Positions 1 to 5,470 of a stretch of DNA of 6,755 bases are shown here, piece after piece; positions within the stretch are counted from its first letter, which is position 1, and each line of letters begins with the position of its first letter. The stretch lies in NCBI GenBank assembly GCA_013205155.1, contig JABMMT010000128.1, positions 1-6,755 of the forward strand, in the 5' to 3' direction. This DNA is from Betaproteobacteria bacterium. GTDB lineage: Bacteria > Pseudomonadota > Gammaproteobacteria > Burkholderiales > Burkholderiaceae. The position numbers and the translations under genes are program-made. The notes below the pieces were generated by a model, which ran no database searches, was not told where the DNA came from, and saw nothing but the letters and a program-made list of their open reading frames with translations.

Positions 1-84
1 CCTTGCGCGTGCCTGTATAGAAAATCCTGATTAACCCTCCACTTTTGTAGCTAAGTGTTTGCTTTCACTGGCTGAGTCTAAATC

Positions 85-121
85 TCAAGAATTAATACCT
101 TTCATGCCTCGAGGTTCTTGA
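85..121. promoter_or_regulatory. Inverted repeat upstream of nadB
   Basis: TCAAGAA at 85-91 is matched by its perfect reverse complement TTCTTGA at 115-121. The 23-base spacer holds an 8-base palindrome, CCTCGAGG, at 107-114. An alternative fold pairs 85-90 with 116-121 and then ACCT (97-100) with AGGT (112-115). No T-run follows, so it does not look like an intrinsic terminator. It ends 45 bases before nadB and could be an operator or a leader hairpin; both are inference. Arms of this length can also occur by chance in AT-rich DNA. Confidence 0.25.
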
Positions 122-166
122 ATTAAGACTTAAAACCAAAATCTCCATTGCCCTTTAGAATAATCT

Positions 167-1828
167 ATGGCTAATTCAAAACCCTCACCAAACGTCTCAG
201 ATACAAAAGCGGATCTACCAGTACTCATTATTGGGGCTGGTCTTGCTGGTTTAACGGTTGCACTGCATATGGCCGAGACCCAACCAGTTATTGTGATGGC
301 TAAACGGGGCTTAGGCGAAGGAGCAACAGCTTGGGCACAAGGTGGCATTGTTGGAGTAGTTGATAAAGAGCATGACAGCATTGATTCCCATGTAGCTGAT
401 ACTTTGGATGCTGGAGCTGGTCTAGTAGTCGAGTCAACCGCACGTTATATCGCAGAAGAAAGTGCAGAAGCCATTCGTTGGCTAGTAGATCAAGGCGTCC
501 CCTTTACTCCCGATGAAACTGGCCCAATGGGATTGCATCTGACTCGTGAAGGCGGTCATAGTCATCGTCGAATTGCTCATGCTGCTGATGCTACTGGTAA
601 AGCCATTCATGAAGTGCTCTTGGATAAAGCCCACGCTCATCAAAATATTCAATTACTAGAGCATTGGATTGCTCTCGACTTAATTACTAATCGTCATTTA
701 GATGCGAAGACTCAGCGCACCAAACCCAATCGCTGTTATGGCGTTTACGCACTCGATATTAAAAATAATCGTGTAGAAACGATTGCTGCAAAGTCAGTTG
801 TATTGGCTACTGGTGGGGTAGGCAAGGTATATCGTTACACCAGCAATCCCGATACTGCTACAGGTGATGGTATTGCGATGGCATGGCGTGCAGGCTGCCG
901 CGTAGGCAATATGGAATTTATACAGTTTCACCCCACATGCCTTTATCACCCCAGTGACCGGACCTTTCTGATTACGGAAGCAATGCGGGGCGAGGGCGGT
1001 ATCTTAAAGTTACCAGATGGCACCCACTTTATGTCAGAGCATGATGATCGCAGTGAGTTAGCTCCCCGCGATATTGTCGCCAGAGCGATCGACTTTGAAA
1101 TGAAAAAGCACGGCTTAGATTATGTACACCTCGATGCTACCCATTTAGGTGAAGCTTTCATTAAAGAACATTTCCCCATGATTTATGCGCGATGCTTAAT
1201 GCTGGGACTAGACATTACTAAAGAGCCGATTCCGGTAGTGCCAGCAGCGCATTACACCTGTGGTGGAGTCGTGACCGATCTTAAAGGACGGACTGACTTA
1301 CCAGGCCTATATGCAGTAGGGGAAGCCACTTATACCGGTCTGCATGGTGCCAATCGCCTAGCGAGTAACTCCTTATTAGAGTGTGTCGTGATTGGTAAAG
1401 CAGCTGCAAAAGATATTACAGAACTTAAAACCCCAAACTTGCCAAATCTTCCTCTATGGGATGAGAGCCAAGTAGAAGATGCAGACGAACAAGTGGTGAT
1501 TGCCCACAATTGGGATGAATTACGTTCCCTGATGTGGAACTATGTCGGTATAGTAAGAACAAACCGACGCTTAGAGCGAGCATTGCACCGCATTAAACTG
1601 CTCAGATACGAAGTGCAAGAGTACTACGCTAACTTTAAGGTCACGCGCGACTTAATCGAGTTGCGTAACTTACTTGAGTGTGCCGAGTTGATTGTGAGAT
1701 CAGCGCTCATGCGCAGAGAAAGCCGGGGTTTGCACTACAGTCGCGACTACCCAGGTACTTGGGCGGTTTCTTATCCGACCATTCTGACGCCTCAAGCAGA
1801 GGGTGTAGAAAATACCAAAGAAACTTAA
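167..1828 (+). CDS. nadB: L-aspartate oxidase NadB
   Basis: This FAD-dependent cytoplasmic enzyme oxidises L-aspartate to iminoaspartate, the first step of de novo NAD synthesis. At 553 residues it is close to the family length of about 540. The dinucleotide-binding motif GAGLAGL is at residues 23-29 and the family signature AWAQGGI at 55-61. REGGHSHRRI begins at 127, QFHPT at 253, PRDIVARAI at 300, HYTCGG at 362 and NRLASNSLLEC at 396. These supply the counterparts of E. coli Glu121, His244, Arg290, His351 and Arg386 (here Glu128, His255, Arg301, His362, Arg397). A C-terminal helical domain follows from about 445. The ATG at 167 leaves 22 residues before the FAD motif, which is normal; the next Met (35) would remove the motif. 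No good Shine-Dalgarno is visible, and a TAGAAT hexamer lies 5 bases before the ATG, so the mRNA may be leaderless. It stands alone, convergent with brnTA; nadA and nadC are on the other strand. Confidence 0.97.
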   Translation: MANSKPSPNVSDTKADLPVLIIGAGLAGLTVALHMAETQPVIVMAKRGLGEGATAWAQGGIVGVVDKEHDSIDSHVADTLDAGAGLVVESTARYIAEESAEAIRWLVDQGVPFTPDETGPMGLHLTREGGHSHRRIAHAADATGKAIHEVLLDKAHAHQNIQLLEHWIALDLITNRHLDAKTQRTKPNRCYGVYALDIKNNRVETIAAKSVVLATGGVGKVYRYTSNPDTATGDGIAMAWRAGCRVGNMEFIQFHPTCLYHPSDRTFLITEAMRGEGGILKLPDGTHFMSEHDDRSELAPRDIVARAIDFEMKKHGLDYVHLDATHLGEAFIKEHFPMIYARCLMLGLDITKEPIPVVPAAHYTCGGVVTDLKGRTDLPGLYAVGEATYTGLHGANRLASNSLLECVVIGKAAAKDITELKTPNLPNLPLWDESQVEDADEQVVIAHNWDELRSLMWNYVGIVRTNRRLERALHRIKLLRYEVQEYYANFKVTRDLIELRNLLECAELIVRSALMRRESRGLHYSRDYPGTWAVSYPTILTPQAEGVENTKET

Positions 1829-1833
1829 CTCAA

Positions 1834-2106
1834 TTAAAGAGCGCCCTTTAAAACAGCCTCTTTGATATGTTTGCTTAAGCGAGTTTGCCAACCCTTACCA
1901 CTTGCACGCAATTTTTCCAGCACATCAGAATCCAGTCTAAGACTGAGCATTTCTTTTGCATTCTTAATGGGGGGACGACCAACACCTCTTTTAATAAGGG
2001 TATCGCCTATATAGACATGGGCATTTTGAAACCACTCTTCATCGACCTCCGGCACATCATCAGGGTCAATCCATTCTTCCTTGATATTTTTTGATTTCAC
2101 GTTCAT
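1834..2106 (-). CDS. brnA: BrnA family antitoxin
   Basis: This 90-residue protein is the expected antitoxin of the BrnT toxin encoded just upstream. An acidic N-terminal part (residues 1-35, with DPDDVPEVDEEW) resembles the toxin-contacting segment of the family. A GRPP motif is at 43-46, and a C-terminal ribbon-helix-helix DNA-binding domain lies at about 52-86, with the hallmark LSLRLDSDVLEKLRASGKGW. In the family, BrnA neutralises BrnT and represses the operon as a dimer. The ATG at 2106 is fixed by an AAGGAG Shine-Dalgarno at 2112-2117, inside brnT. The first 41 bases overlap the end of brnT in another frame, so translation is likely coupled. Its stop is 5 bases from the stop of the convergent nadB, with no terminator between, so transcripts of the two genes probably overlap. 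Family assignment is by recognised motifs, not a search. Confidence 0.9.
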   Translation of the reverse strand: MNVKSKNIKEEWIDPDDVPEVDEEWFQNAHVYIGDTLIKRGVGRPPIKNAKEMLSLRLDSDVLEKLRASGKGWQTRLSKHIKEAVLKGAL

Positions 2107-2335
2107 TTGCTCTCCTTATGCTAATGATTCTTCTTCTATTACCTCTATATGTCCATGCTAGAAATACTGGCTGATCATCTAGATACCCAAACGTTGAGAT
2201 TCTTACTTCACCATAATTTTTTCTAAAATCAATTTGATCCATGTGAGGCGATTCAAATACTTCATTTGCTCTAGCCATATCTAGACCTCGCACAAACAAG
2301 GTGATTTCACGCTTCGCATCATCAAACTCAATCAC
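2066..2335 (-). CDS. brnT: BrnT family ribonuclease toxin
   Basis: This 89-residue basic protein matches the BrnT family, RelE-fold ribonucleases that arrest translation and are neutralised by BrnA. It opens with the family-like IEFDDAKREI (residues 2-11). ANEVFESP (23-30) and the YGEVR segment (41-45) are followed by the conserved C-terminal core RRIISIRRANEREIKKY (68-84). The KHG seen after the first helix in many BrnT proteins is VRG here (15-17). The start is GTG at 2335: an in-frame TGA lies directly upstream, and the protein already aligns with the family from its first residues. The Shine-Dalgarno is poor (GGGTGGA partly abutting the start), and an out-of-frame ATG lies at 2339. The toxin gene precedes the antitoxin, the usual order for brnTA. 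Whether the toxin is active cannot be read from sequence. Confidence 0.9.
   Translation of the reverse strand: MIEFDDAKREITLFVRGLDMARANEVFESPHMDQIDFRKNYGEVRISTFGYLDDQPVFLAWTYRGNRRRIISIRRANEREIKKYQGRMD
2112..2117 (-). promoter_or_regulatory. Shine-Dalgarno of brnA inside brnT
   Basis: AAGGAG (minus strand) lies 5 bases before the brnA ATG. It is much stronger than anything before the brnT GTG. This fixes the antitoxin start and suggests the antitoxin is translated more efficiently than the toxin from the same mRNA, as expected for a type II module. Confidence 0.75.
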
Positions 2336-2345
2336 TCATCCACCC

Positions 2346-2383
2346 AATTAATGTATATACAAAAATAATTAATGTCAATACAT
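2346..2383. promoter_or_regulatory. Candidate BrnA operator: two dyads 21 bp apart
   Basis: The nine-base direct repeat AATTAATGT occurs at 2346-2354 and 2367-2375. Each copy runs into a TGT-N4-ACA dyad: TGTATATACA at 2352-2361 (perfect palindrome) and TGTCAATACA at 2373-2382 (imperfect). The centres are 21 bases apart, about two helical turns, so both sites face the same side of the DNA. One covers the -10 element and the other the -35 element of the predicted brnTA promoter. BrnA is a ribbon-helix-helix autorepressor by family, which makes these the obvious binding sites; that link is inferred. Confidence 0.5.
2350..2378 (-). promoter_or_regulatory. Predicted brnTA promoter
   Basis: Read on the minus strand, a perfect -35 TTGACA (2378-2373) is followed by a 17-base spacer and a -10 TACATT (2355-2350; 4 of 6 matches to TATAAT). 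Transcription would begin near 2343, leaving a leader of only about 8 bases before the brnT GTG at 2335. The surrounding region is strongly AT-rich. The elements are seen directly; promoter activity is inferred. Confidence 0.6.
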
Positions 2384-2434
2384 AAATTGAGAAAAAAAGT
2401 GCTTAAGCCAATAAATGTATGGGCTTTAGTCTAG

Positions 2435-2468
2435 AAATGAAAAACCCCGCTGAATATCAGCAGGGTTT
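2435..2468 (-). terminator. Intrinsic terminator of the nadAC operon
   Basis: AAACCC (2442-2447) pairs with GGGTTT (2463-2468), and GCTGA (2449-2453) pairs with TCAGC (2457-2461) around an ATA loop, with one C/A mismatch between the two stem parts. Read on the minus strand, the stem runs directly into five Ts (2444-2440), the usual layout of a Rho-independent terminator. It lies 37 bases beyond the nadC stop. On the plus strand only three Ts follow the stem, so it should act mainly on nadAC transcripts. Confidence 0.82.
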
Positions 2469-2505
2469 GAAGAGTGTGTCAGCTAGATGCTAACGGAGAG
2501 GAGTT

Positions 2506-3360
2506 TTAGAGGATGCGCATCGAAAAATCTACCGCATGAATATCCTTGGTCAACTTTCCAAGAGAGATGCGATCCACACCAGTAGCAGCAATAGCCCGCA
2601 TCTGATCAAAATCAATACCACCCGATGCTTCCAATAGCGCGCGACCTGCAGTTAGGGTTACCGCTTGCTTCATTTGCTCAGTGGTGAAGTTATCAATCAA
2701 AATACTTTTAGCACCAGCTTCAATTGCTTCAGCTAATTCAGCCATATTCTCAACCTCAATCTGAATATCCACACCTGCATTGAGAGCGGCAGCATTCTTG
2801 AGTGCAGCAGTGACGCTACCAGCTGCAGCAATATGATTTTCTTTGATGAGGATGCCGTGCCAAAGTGCCAAGCGTTGATTTTGCCCACCACCTACACGCA
2901 CAGCATACTTCTGCGCTTGGCGTAATCCCGGAATAGTTTTGCGAGTATCGAGAACCGCACAACCATTGGGGTTTGGGCTGATACCAGCAATCGCGTTAAC
3001 ATGATCGCGTGCAATCGAAGCCGTCCAAGAAAGAGTCTGTAAGAAATTAATACAGGGACGCTCAGCAGACAGCAGAGCACGAGAGTCTGCCTCAATATCG
3101 CAGACCTTGGTATCGGGCTTCATCAAGTCACCTTCGGTATAGTGCCAGGTCACTTTGGCTGAAGGGTCTAGTTTCTTGAGGGTGCCTTCAAACCAATCCA
3201 CTCCGCACAGAACGGCAGATTGACGAACCATGAGCTGCGCTTTAACGGGCTTACTTGGAACAAGCATGGCAGTCCAATCACCAGTACCAATATCCTCCAT
3301 CATGGCATCATCAATATTGCGTTGACGCGCTTGCTCTAAAGTTTCGTTACGTTCAAACAT
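2506..3360 (-). CDS. nadC: Nicotinate-nucleotide pyrophosphorylase (quinolinate phosphoribosyltransferase) NadC
   Basis: NadC converts quinolinate and PRPP to nicotinate mononucleotide, CO2 and pyrophosphate, the entry into the common NAD pathway. The 284 residues fit the family (E. coli about 297). The N-terminal mixed domain covers about 1-105 (MEDIGTGDWT at 21-30), followed by a TIM-barrel-like catalytic domain. Motifs are DTRKTIPGLR (138-147), GGGQNQR (157-163), LIKENHI (171-177), IEVEN (201-205), LIDNF (221-225), LEASGGI (243-249) and the phosphate-binding GVDRISLGKLT (261-271). The His of the usual GGGxNHR motif is Gln162 here. The start is ATG at 3360, three bases after the nadA stop; an in-frame TTG at 3363 would add one Met. 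With no strong Shine-Dalgarno, it is probably translated by coupling to nadA. It is second and last in the nadA-nadC operon, followed by an intrinsic terminator. Confidence 0.97.
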   Translation of the reverse strand: MFERNETLEQARQRNIDDAMMEDIGTGDWTAMLVPSKPVKAQLMVRQSAVLCGVDWFEGTLKKLDPSAKVTWHYTEGDLMKPDTKVCDIEADSRALLSAERPCINFLQTLSWTASIARDHVNAIAGISPNPNGCAVLDTRKTIPGLRQAQKYAVRVGGGQNQRLALWHGILIKENHIAAAGSVTAALKNAAALNAGVDIQIEVENMAELAEAIEAGAKSILIDNFTTEQMKQAVTLTAGRALLEASGGIDFDQMRAIAATGVDRISLGKLTKDIHAVDFSMRIL

Positions 3361-3363
3361 CAA

Positions 3364-4491
3364 TTAAGCAGCACCGATGTTTTTGACAAAGCCATGCTGG
3401 GCTTTGGCAAGAAGGTCAGGATGATTTTTTGTAAAGTCCATCATGCGCTCAATGCACCCCAAAGCCTTTGAGCGAGTAGGCTCAGGAACAAAGATCTCGC
3501 CGGAAGCATTCTCGAGGCAATCTAAGATTCCTTGTAAGCCATTCATGGCCATCCAAGGGCAGTGAGCACAACTCTTGCAAGTAGCGCTATCACCAGCGGT
3601 TGGGGCTTCAATCAGAGTCTTATTAGGCGCTAGCTGACGCATGCGATGCAAGATGCCTTTATCGGTAGCTACGATATATTCAGTAGCGCTACCTTCGACA
3701 ACGGCCTTAATCATGGCCGAGGTAGAGCCCACCACATCGGCCAAATCTACGACTGCTTGAGGAGACTCAGGATGTACCAAAATCATGGCATCAGGGTGAG
3801 CCGCTTTGAGTATTTCGAGTTCAACCGCCTTAAATTCATCATGGACGATGCAGGCGCCATTCCAAAGTAGCATGTCTGCACCTGTTTGTTCTTGGATATA
3901 GCGACCTAGATGACGATCAGGTGCCCAAAGGATCTTCTTGCCCTCAACTTTAAGTTGATGAACGATGGCTAAGGCACAAGAGCTGGTGACCATCCAGTCA
4001 GCTTGCGCTTTGACCGCAGCGCTAGTGTTGGCATAGACCACCACCTCACGATCAGGATGCAAAGCTCTAAAAGCAGCAAAGTCGGAAGCCTCACAACCGA
4101 GATCAAGAGAGCAGGTGGCCTCAAGATCGGGCATAAGGATGTGCTTCTCAGGACTTAGAATCTTAGCTGTCTCACCCATAAAGCGCACCCCAGCAACGAT
4201 TAGATTCTGAGCTGAATGGTTCTTGCCAAAACGGGCCATTTCTAGAGAGTCGGCCACAAAGCCACCAGTTTCCCAAGCAAGATCCTGAATATCACCATCG
4301 ACATAATAGTGAGCAATCAGCGCAGCATCTTTCTCGACCAATAACTCTTTAATACGGGCAATTACAGAGGCTTTATCAGGTCCGGATAAGTGAGGTGGGG
4401 TCTTGGCCCAAGCCTGGGCAGTGCAAGTTGCACCAGCAGCATCTTGCTGGGGGTAATCAAAGGCAATAGGGGTACTAACAGTTGAGTTCAT
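3364..4491 (-). CDS. nadA: Quinolinate synthase NadA
   Basis: NadA is a cytoplasmic [4Fe-4S] enzyme that condenses iminoaspartate, the NadB product, with dihydroxyacetone phosphate to quinolinate. Its 375 residues exceed the 347 of E. coli NadA; the extra length is mostly N-terminal. Recognisable motifs are ALIAHYYVDGDIQDLA (57-72), GVRFMGETAKIL (101-112), LEATCSLD (123-130), VVYANTSAAVKA (151-162), APDRHLGRY (190-198), WNGACIVHD (210-218) and CKSCAHCPWMAMN (305-317). The three cluster ligands expected from E. coli (Cys113, Cys200, Cys297) correspond to Cys127, Cys214 and Cys311; Cys305 and Cys308 complete a CxxCxxC. The ATG at 4491 is preceded by AAGGA at 4503-4507, with a slightly long 11-base spacer. 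It is first in the operon with nadC and diverges from dinJ-yafQ across 113 bases. Confidence 0.97.
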   Translation of the reverse strand: MNSTVSTPIAFDYPQQDAAGATCTAQAWAKTPPHLSGPDKASVIARIKELLVEKDAALIAHYYVDGDIQDLAWETGGFVADSLEMARFGKNHSAQNLIVAGVRFMGETAKILSPEKHILMPDLEATCSLDLGCEASDFAAFRALHPDREVVVYANTSAAVKAQADWMVTSSCALAIVHQLKVEGKKILWAPDRHLGRYIQEQTGADMLLWNGACIVHDEFKAVELEILKAAHPDAMILVHPESPQAVVDLADVVGSTSAMIKAVVEGSATEYIVATDKGILHRMRQLAPNKTLIEAPTAGDSATCKSCAHCPWMAMNGLQGILDCLENASGEIFVPEPTRSKALGCIERMMDFTKNHPDLLAKAQHGFVKNIGAA

Positions 4492-4513
4492 AAGTAATTT
4501 TATCCTTCTTAAG

Positions 4514-4545
4514 ATTATGTGAAGTAAGCTTGCTTGTTAATTCAA
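4514..4545 (-). promoter_or_regulatory. Weak candidate promoter of nadAC
   Basis: On the minus strand, CATAAT (4519-4514) matches the -10 consensus at 5 of 6 positions. Possible -35 elements are TTAACA (4540-4535, 15-base spacer) and TTGAAT (4545-4540, 20-base spacer), neither ideally placed. An imperfect palindrome AAGTAAGCTTGCTT (4522-4535) covers the spacer and could be a regulator site. Transcription would start near 4507, close to the Shine-Dalgarno. The real promoter may lie further up, within the dinJ operator region. Confidence 0.25.
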
Positions 4546-4558
4546 ATGTAGCTACAAT
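4530..4558 (+). promoter_or_regulatory. Candidate promoter of dinJ-yafQ
   Basis: TTGCTT (4530-4535) and TACAAT (4553-4558) are separated by 17 bases; the -10 matches at 5 of 6 positions, the -35 only at 3. The -10 straddles the two tandem palindromes, so a repressor bound there would block the polymerase. An alternative pair is TTCAAA (4541-4546) and TACATA (4564-4569), also 17 apart. The start of transcription would be near 4565 or 4576, upstream of the Shine-Dalgarno at 4592. Confidence 0.4.
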
Positions 4559-4568
4559 GTAGCTACAT
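4546..4568. promoter_or_regulatory. Tandem palindromic operator of dinJ-yafQ
   Basis: TGTAGCTACA, a perfect 10-base palindrome, occurs at 4547-4556 and again at 4558-4567; the second extends to the 12-base ATGTAGCTACAT (4557-4568). The centres are 11 bases apart, one helical turn. Paired sites of this kind are typical targets of ribbon-helix-helix antitoxin dimers binding cooperatively, and DinJ/RelB proteins are autorepressors by family. The sites lie 37 bases before the antitoxin gene and 55 bases before nadA on the other strand. Confidence 0.65.
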
Positions 4569-4604
4569 AAAAAAGGTGCATCAATTAACGTAGGAGAAAT
4601 CAAA

Positions 4605-4868
4605 ATGGCCGCAAACGCAGTGGTAAGAGCACGAATAGATGAAGACATCAAAAATGAAGCAACTCTAGTGCTAGAGGCTATGGGACTGACTGTATCGGAT
4701 GCATTACGAATGATGATGGTACGGATTGCCAAAGAAAAATCACTTCCATTTGAGCCTTTGGTGCCTAACGCAAAAACGATTTCTGCTATGCGTGAAGCAC
4801 GAGATCGGCAGTTAAAGTCATTTGGATCTACTAAGGCCCTAATGAAGGATTTGAATGCGAAGAATTGA
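4605..4868 (+). CDS. dinJ: RelB/DinJ family antitoxin
   Basis: This 87-residue protein closely resembles E. coli DinJ, the antitoxin of YafQ. It begins MAANAVVRARIDEDIKNEA, nearly the DinJ N-terminus, and continues with VLEAMGLTVSDALRMMMVRIAKEKSLPFEP (22-51), the dimeric ribbon-helix-helix DNA-binding domain. The charged C-terminal part (about 52-87) should wrap and inhibit the toxin. The start is supported by an AGGAGA Shine-Dalgarno at 4592-4597, seven bases upstream. The gene overlaps yafQ by 14 bases, the antitoxin-first order normal for this family. The two palindromes just upstream suggest autorepression. No LexA-like CTGT-N8-ACAG box is visible, unlike E. coli dinJ, so SOS control is not indicated. 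RelB is the alternative family name. Confidence 0.92.
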   Translation: MAANAVVRARIDEDIKNEATLVLEAMGLTVSDALRMMMVRIAKEKSLPFEPLVPNAKTISAMREARDRQLKSFGSTKALMKDLNAKN

Positions 4869-5136
4869 GCGAACAACTCAATTTAAGCGTGATTACAAAC
4901 GGCAAAAGAGGGGGAGATACAGGGCTGAACTGGATAGTTCTCTGGTGCAAATTATTGAGTTATTGATCGCTGATGTAGATCTTCCCGTGCGCTGTTTTGA
5001 CCATCCATTAGTCGGTCTATGGAAGGATTTTCGAGACTGTCATATCAAGCCAGATCTGGTCCTGATTTACGAAAAGCCTAATCCAGAAATATTGAGATTA
5101 GTGAGGCTTGGCACGCATAGTGATTTAGGTTTATAA
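4855..5136 (+). CDS. yafQ: YafQ family mRNA interferase toxin
   Basis: This 93-residue basic protein belongs to the RelE superfamily, YafQ branch: ribosome-dependent endoribonucleases that cut mRNA in the A site. The C-terminal half matches E. coli YafQ closely, with FDHPLVGLWKDFRDCHIKPDLVLIY at 48-72 and RLGTHSDL at 84-91. The four residues known to matter in E. coli YafQ (His50, His63, Asp67, His87) have counterparts at His50, His63, Asp67 and His88, so the toxin looks intact. The first 25 residues are rich in Arg and Lys, with the ribosome-contacting helix expected there. The ATG at 4855 has an AAGGA five bases upstream, inside dinJ, and overlaps dinJ by 14 bases, so translation is coupled. 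No hairpin terminator is seen after the stop. Confidence 0.92.
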   Translation: MRRIERTTQFKRDYKRQKRGRYRAELDSSLVQIIELLIADVDLPVRCFDHPLVGLWKDFRDCHIKPDLVLIYEKPNPEILRLVRLGTHSDLGL

Positions 5137-5470
5137 GGCGATTTTTTTGGGAAAATTTCAGTAATAAACCATCAAAAATCTACTCAGGTTAAAAGCTAAA
5201 AAATCATTTCAAAAATAGCAAAAAATCTGCATCATTTTTATTCAAAATAGGCAAACTATTGGTGCTAAAAATACAAAAGATTAAGCGTAAATTAAGAGAC
5301 TATTTTTGTATAAAAAATTGATTCAAAAAGCAACCAATACTTAGCAATAAAAACTAAGATTCAAACTGTCAAGGATGGCCAGGTTCTTGAAGAATCACCG
5401 CCGATTGTGAACGACGCTAAATAAACCCTAGATTCATAGCTAAAGCTTATCTATGGAATAAAATAATCCC
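5137..5470. other. A-rich intergenic region with a coding-like remnant
   Basis: The 334 bases between yafQ and the isomerase gene hold no intact gene. From 5137 to about 5360 the DNA is very A/T-rich with many A-runs. It includes an 8-base inverted pair ATACAAAA (5271-5278) and TTTTGTAT (5304-5311) that has no GC and is unlikely to terminate transcription. From about 5365 the composition changes: one frame is open from 5314 to the TAA at 5422-5424 and ends in the coding-like KIQTVKDGQVLEESPPIVND, but has no ATG, GTG or TTG start. It may be the 3' remnant of a lost gene. A TAAAAT hexamer (5459-5464) lies six bases before the next gene. Confidence 0.5.

Noticed and set aside
2..34. Open frame at the left edge ending LARACIENPD then TAA, possibly the end of an upstream plus-strand gene
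   Set aside because: Ten codons are too few to support a gene; the codons look natural but chance is a sufficient explanation.
1885..2094. Plus-strand ORF of 69 codons across brnA
   Set aside because: It is fully antisense to brnA, whose family motifs and Shine-Dalgarno are clear.
3646..3870. Plus-strand ORF of 74 codons within nadA
   Set aside because: It is antisense to conserved NadA sequence; no ribosome site or known motif.
4492..4604. LexA (SOS) box before dinJ, as in E. coli
   Set aside because: No CTGT-N8-ACAG-like sequence is present; the palindromes here are TGTAGCTACA.
4475..4876. Minus-strand ORF of 133 codons covering dinJ
   Set aside because: It is antisense to dinJ, which has a clear family match, start and operator; the long frame reflects dinJ codon usage.
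1829..5137. Transposon or integrated element carrying the two toxin-antitoxin modules
   Set aside because: No transposase, integrase, terminal inverted repeats or direct target duplications were found at the module edges.
5271..5311. Inverted repeat ATACAAAA / TTTTGTAT as a terminator for dinJ-yafQ
   Set aside because: The stem has a single G/C pair per arm region and a 25-base loop in low-complexity AT DNA, so it would not form a stable terminator hairpin.
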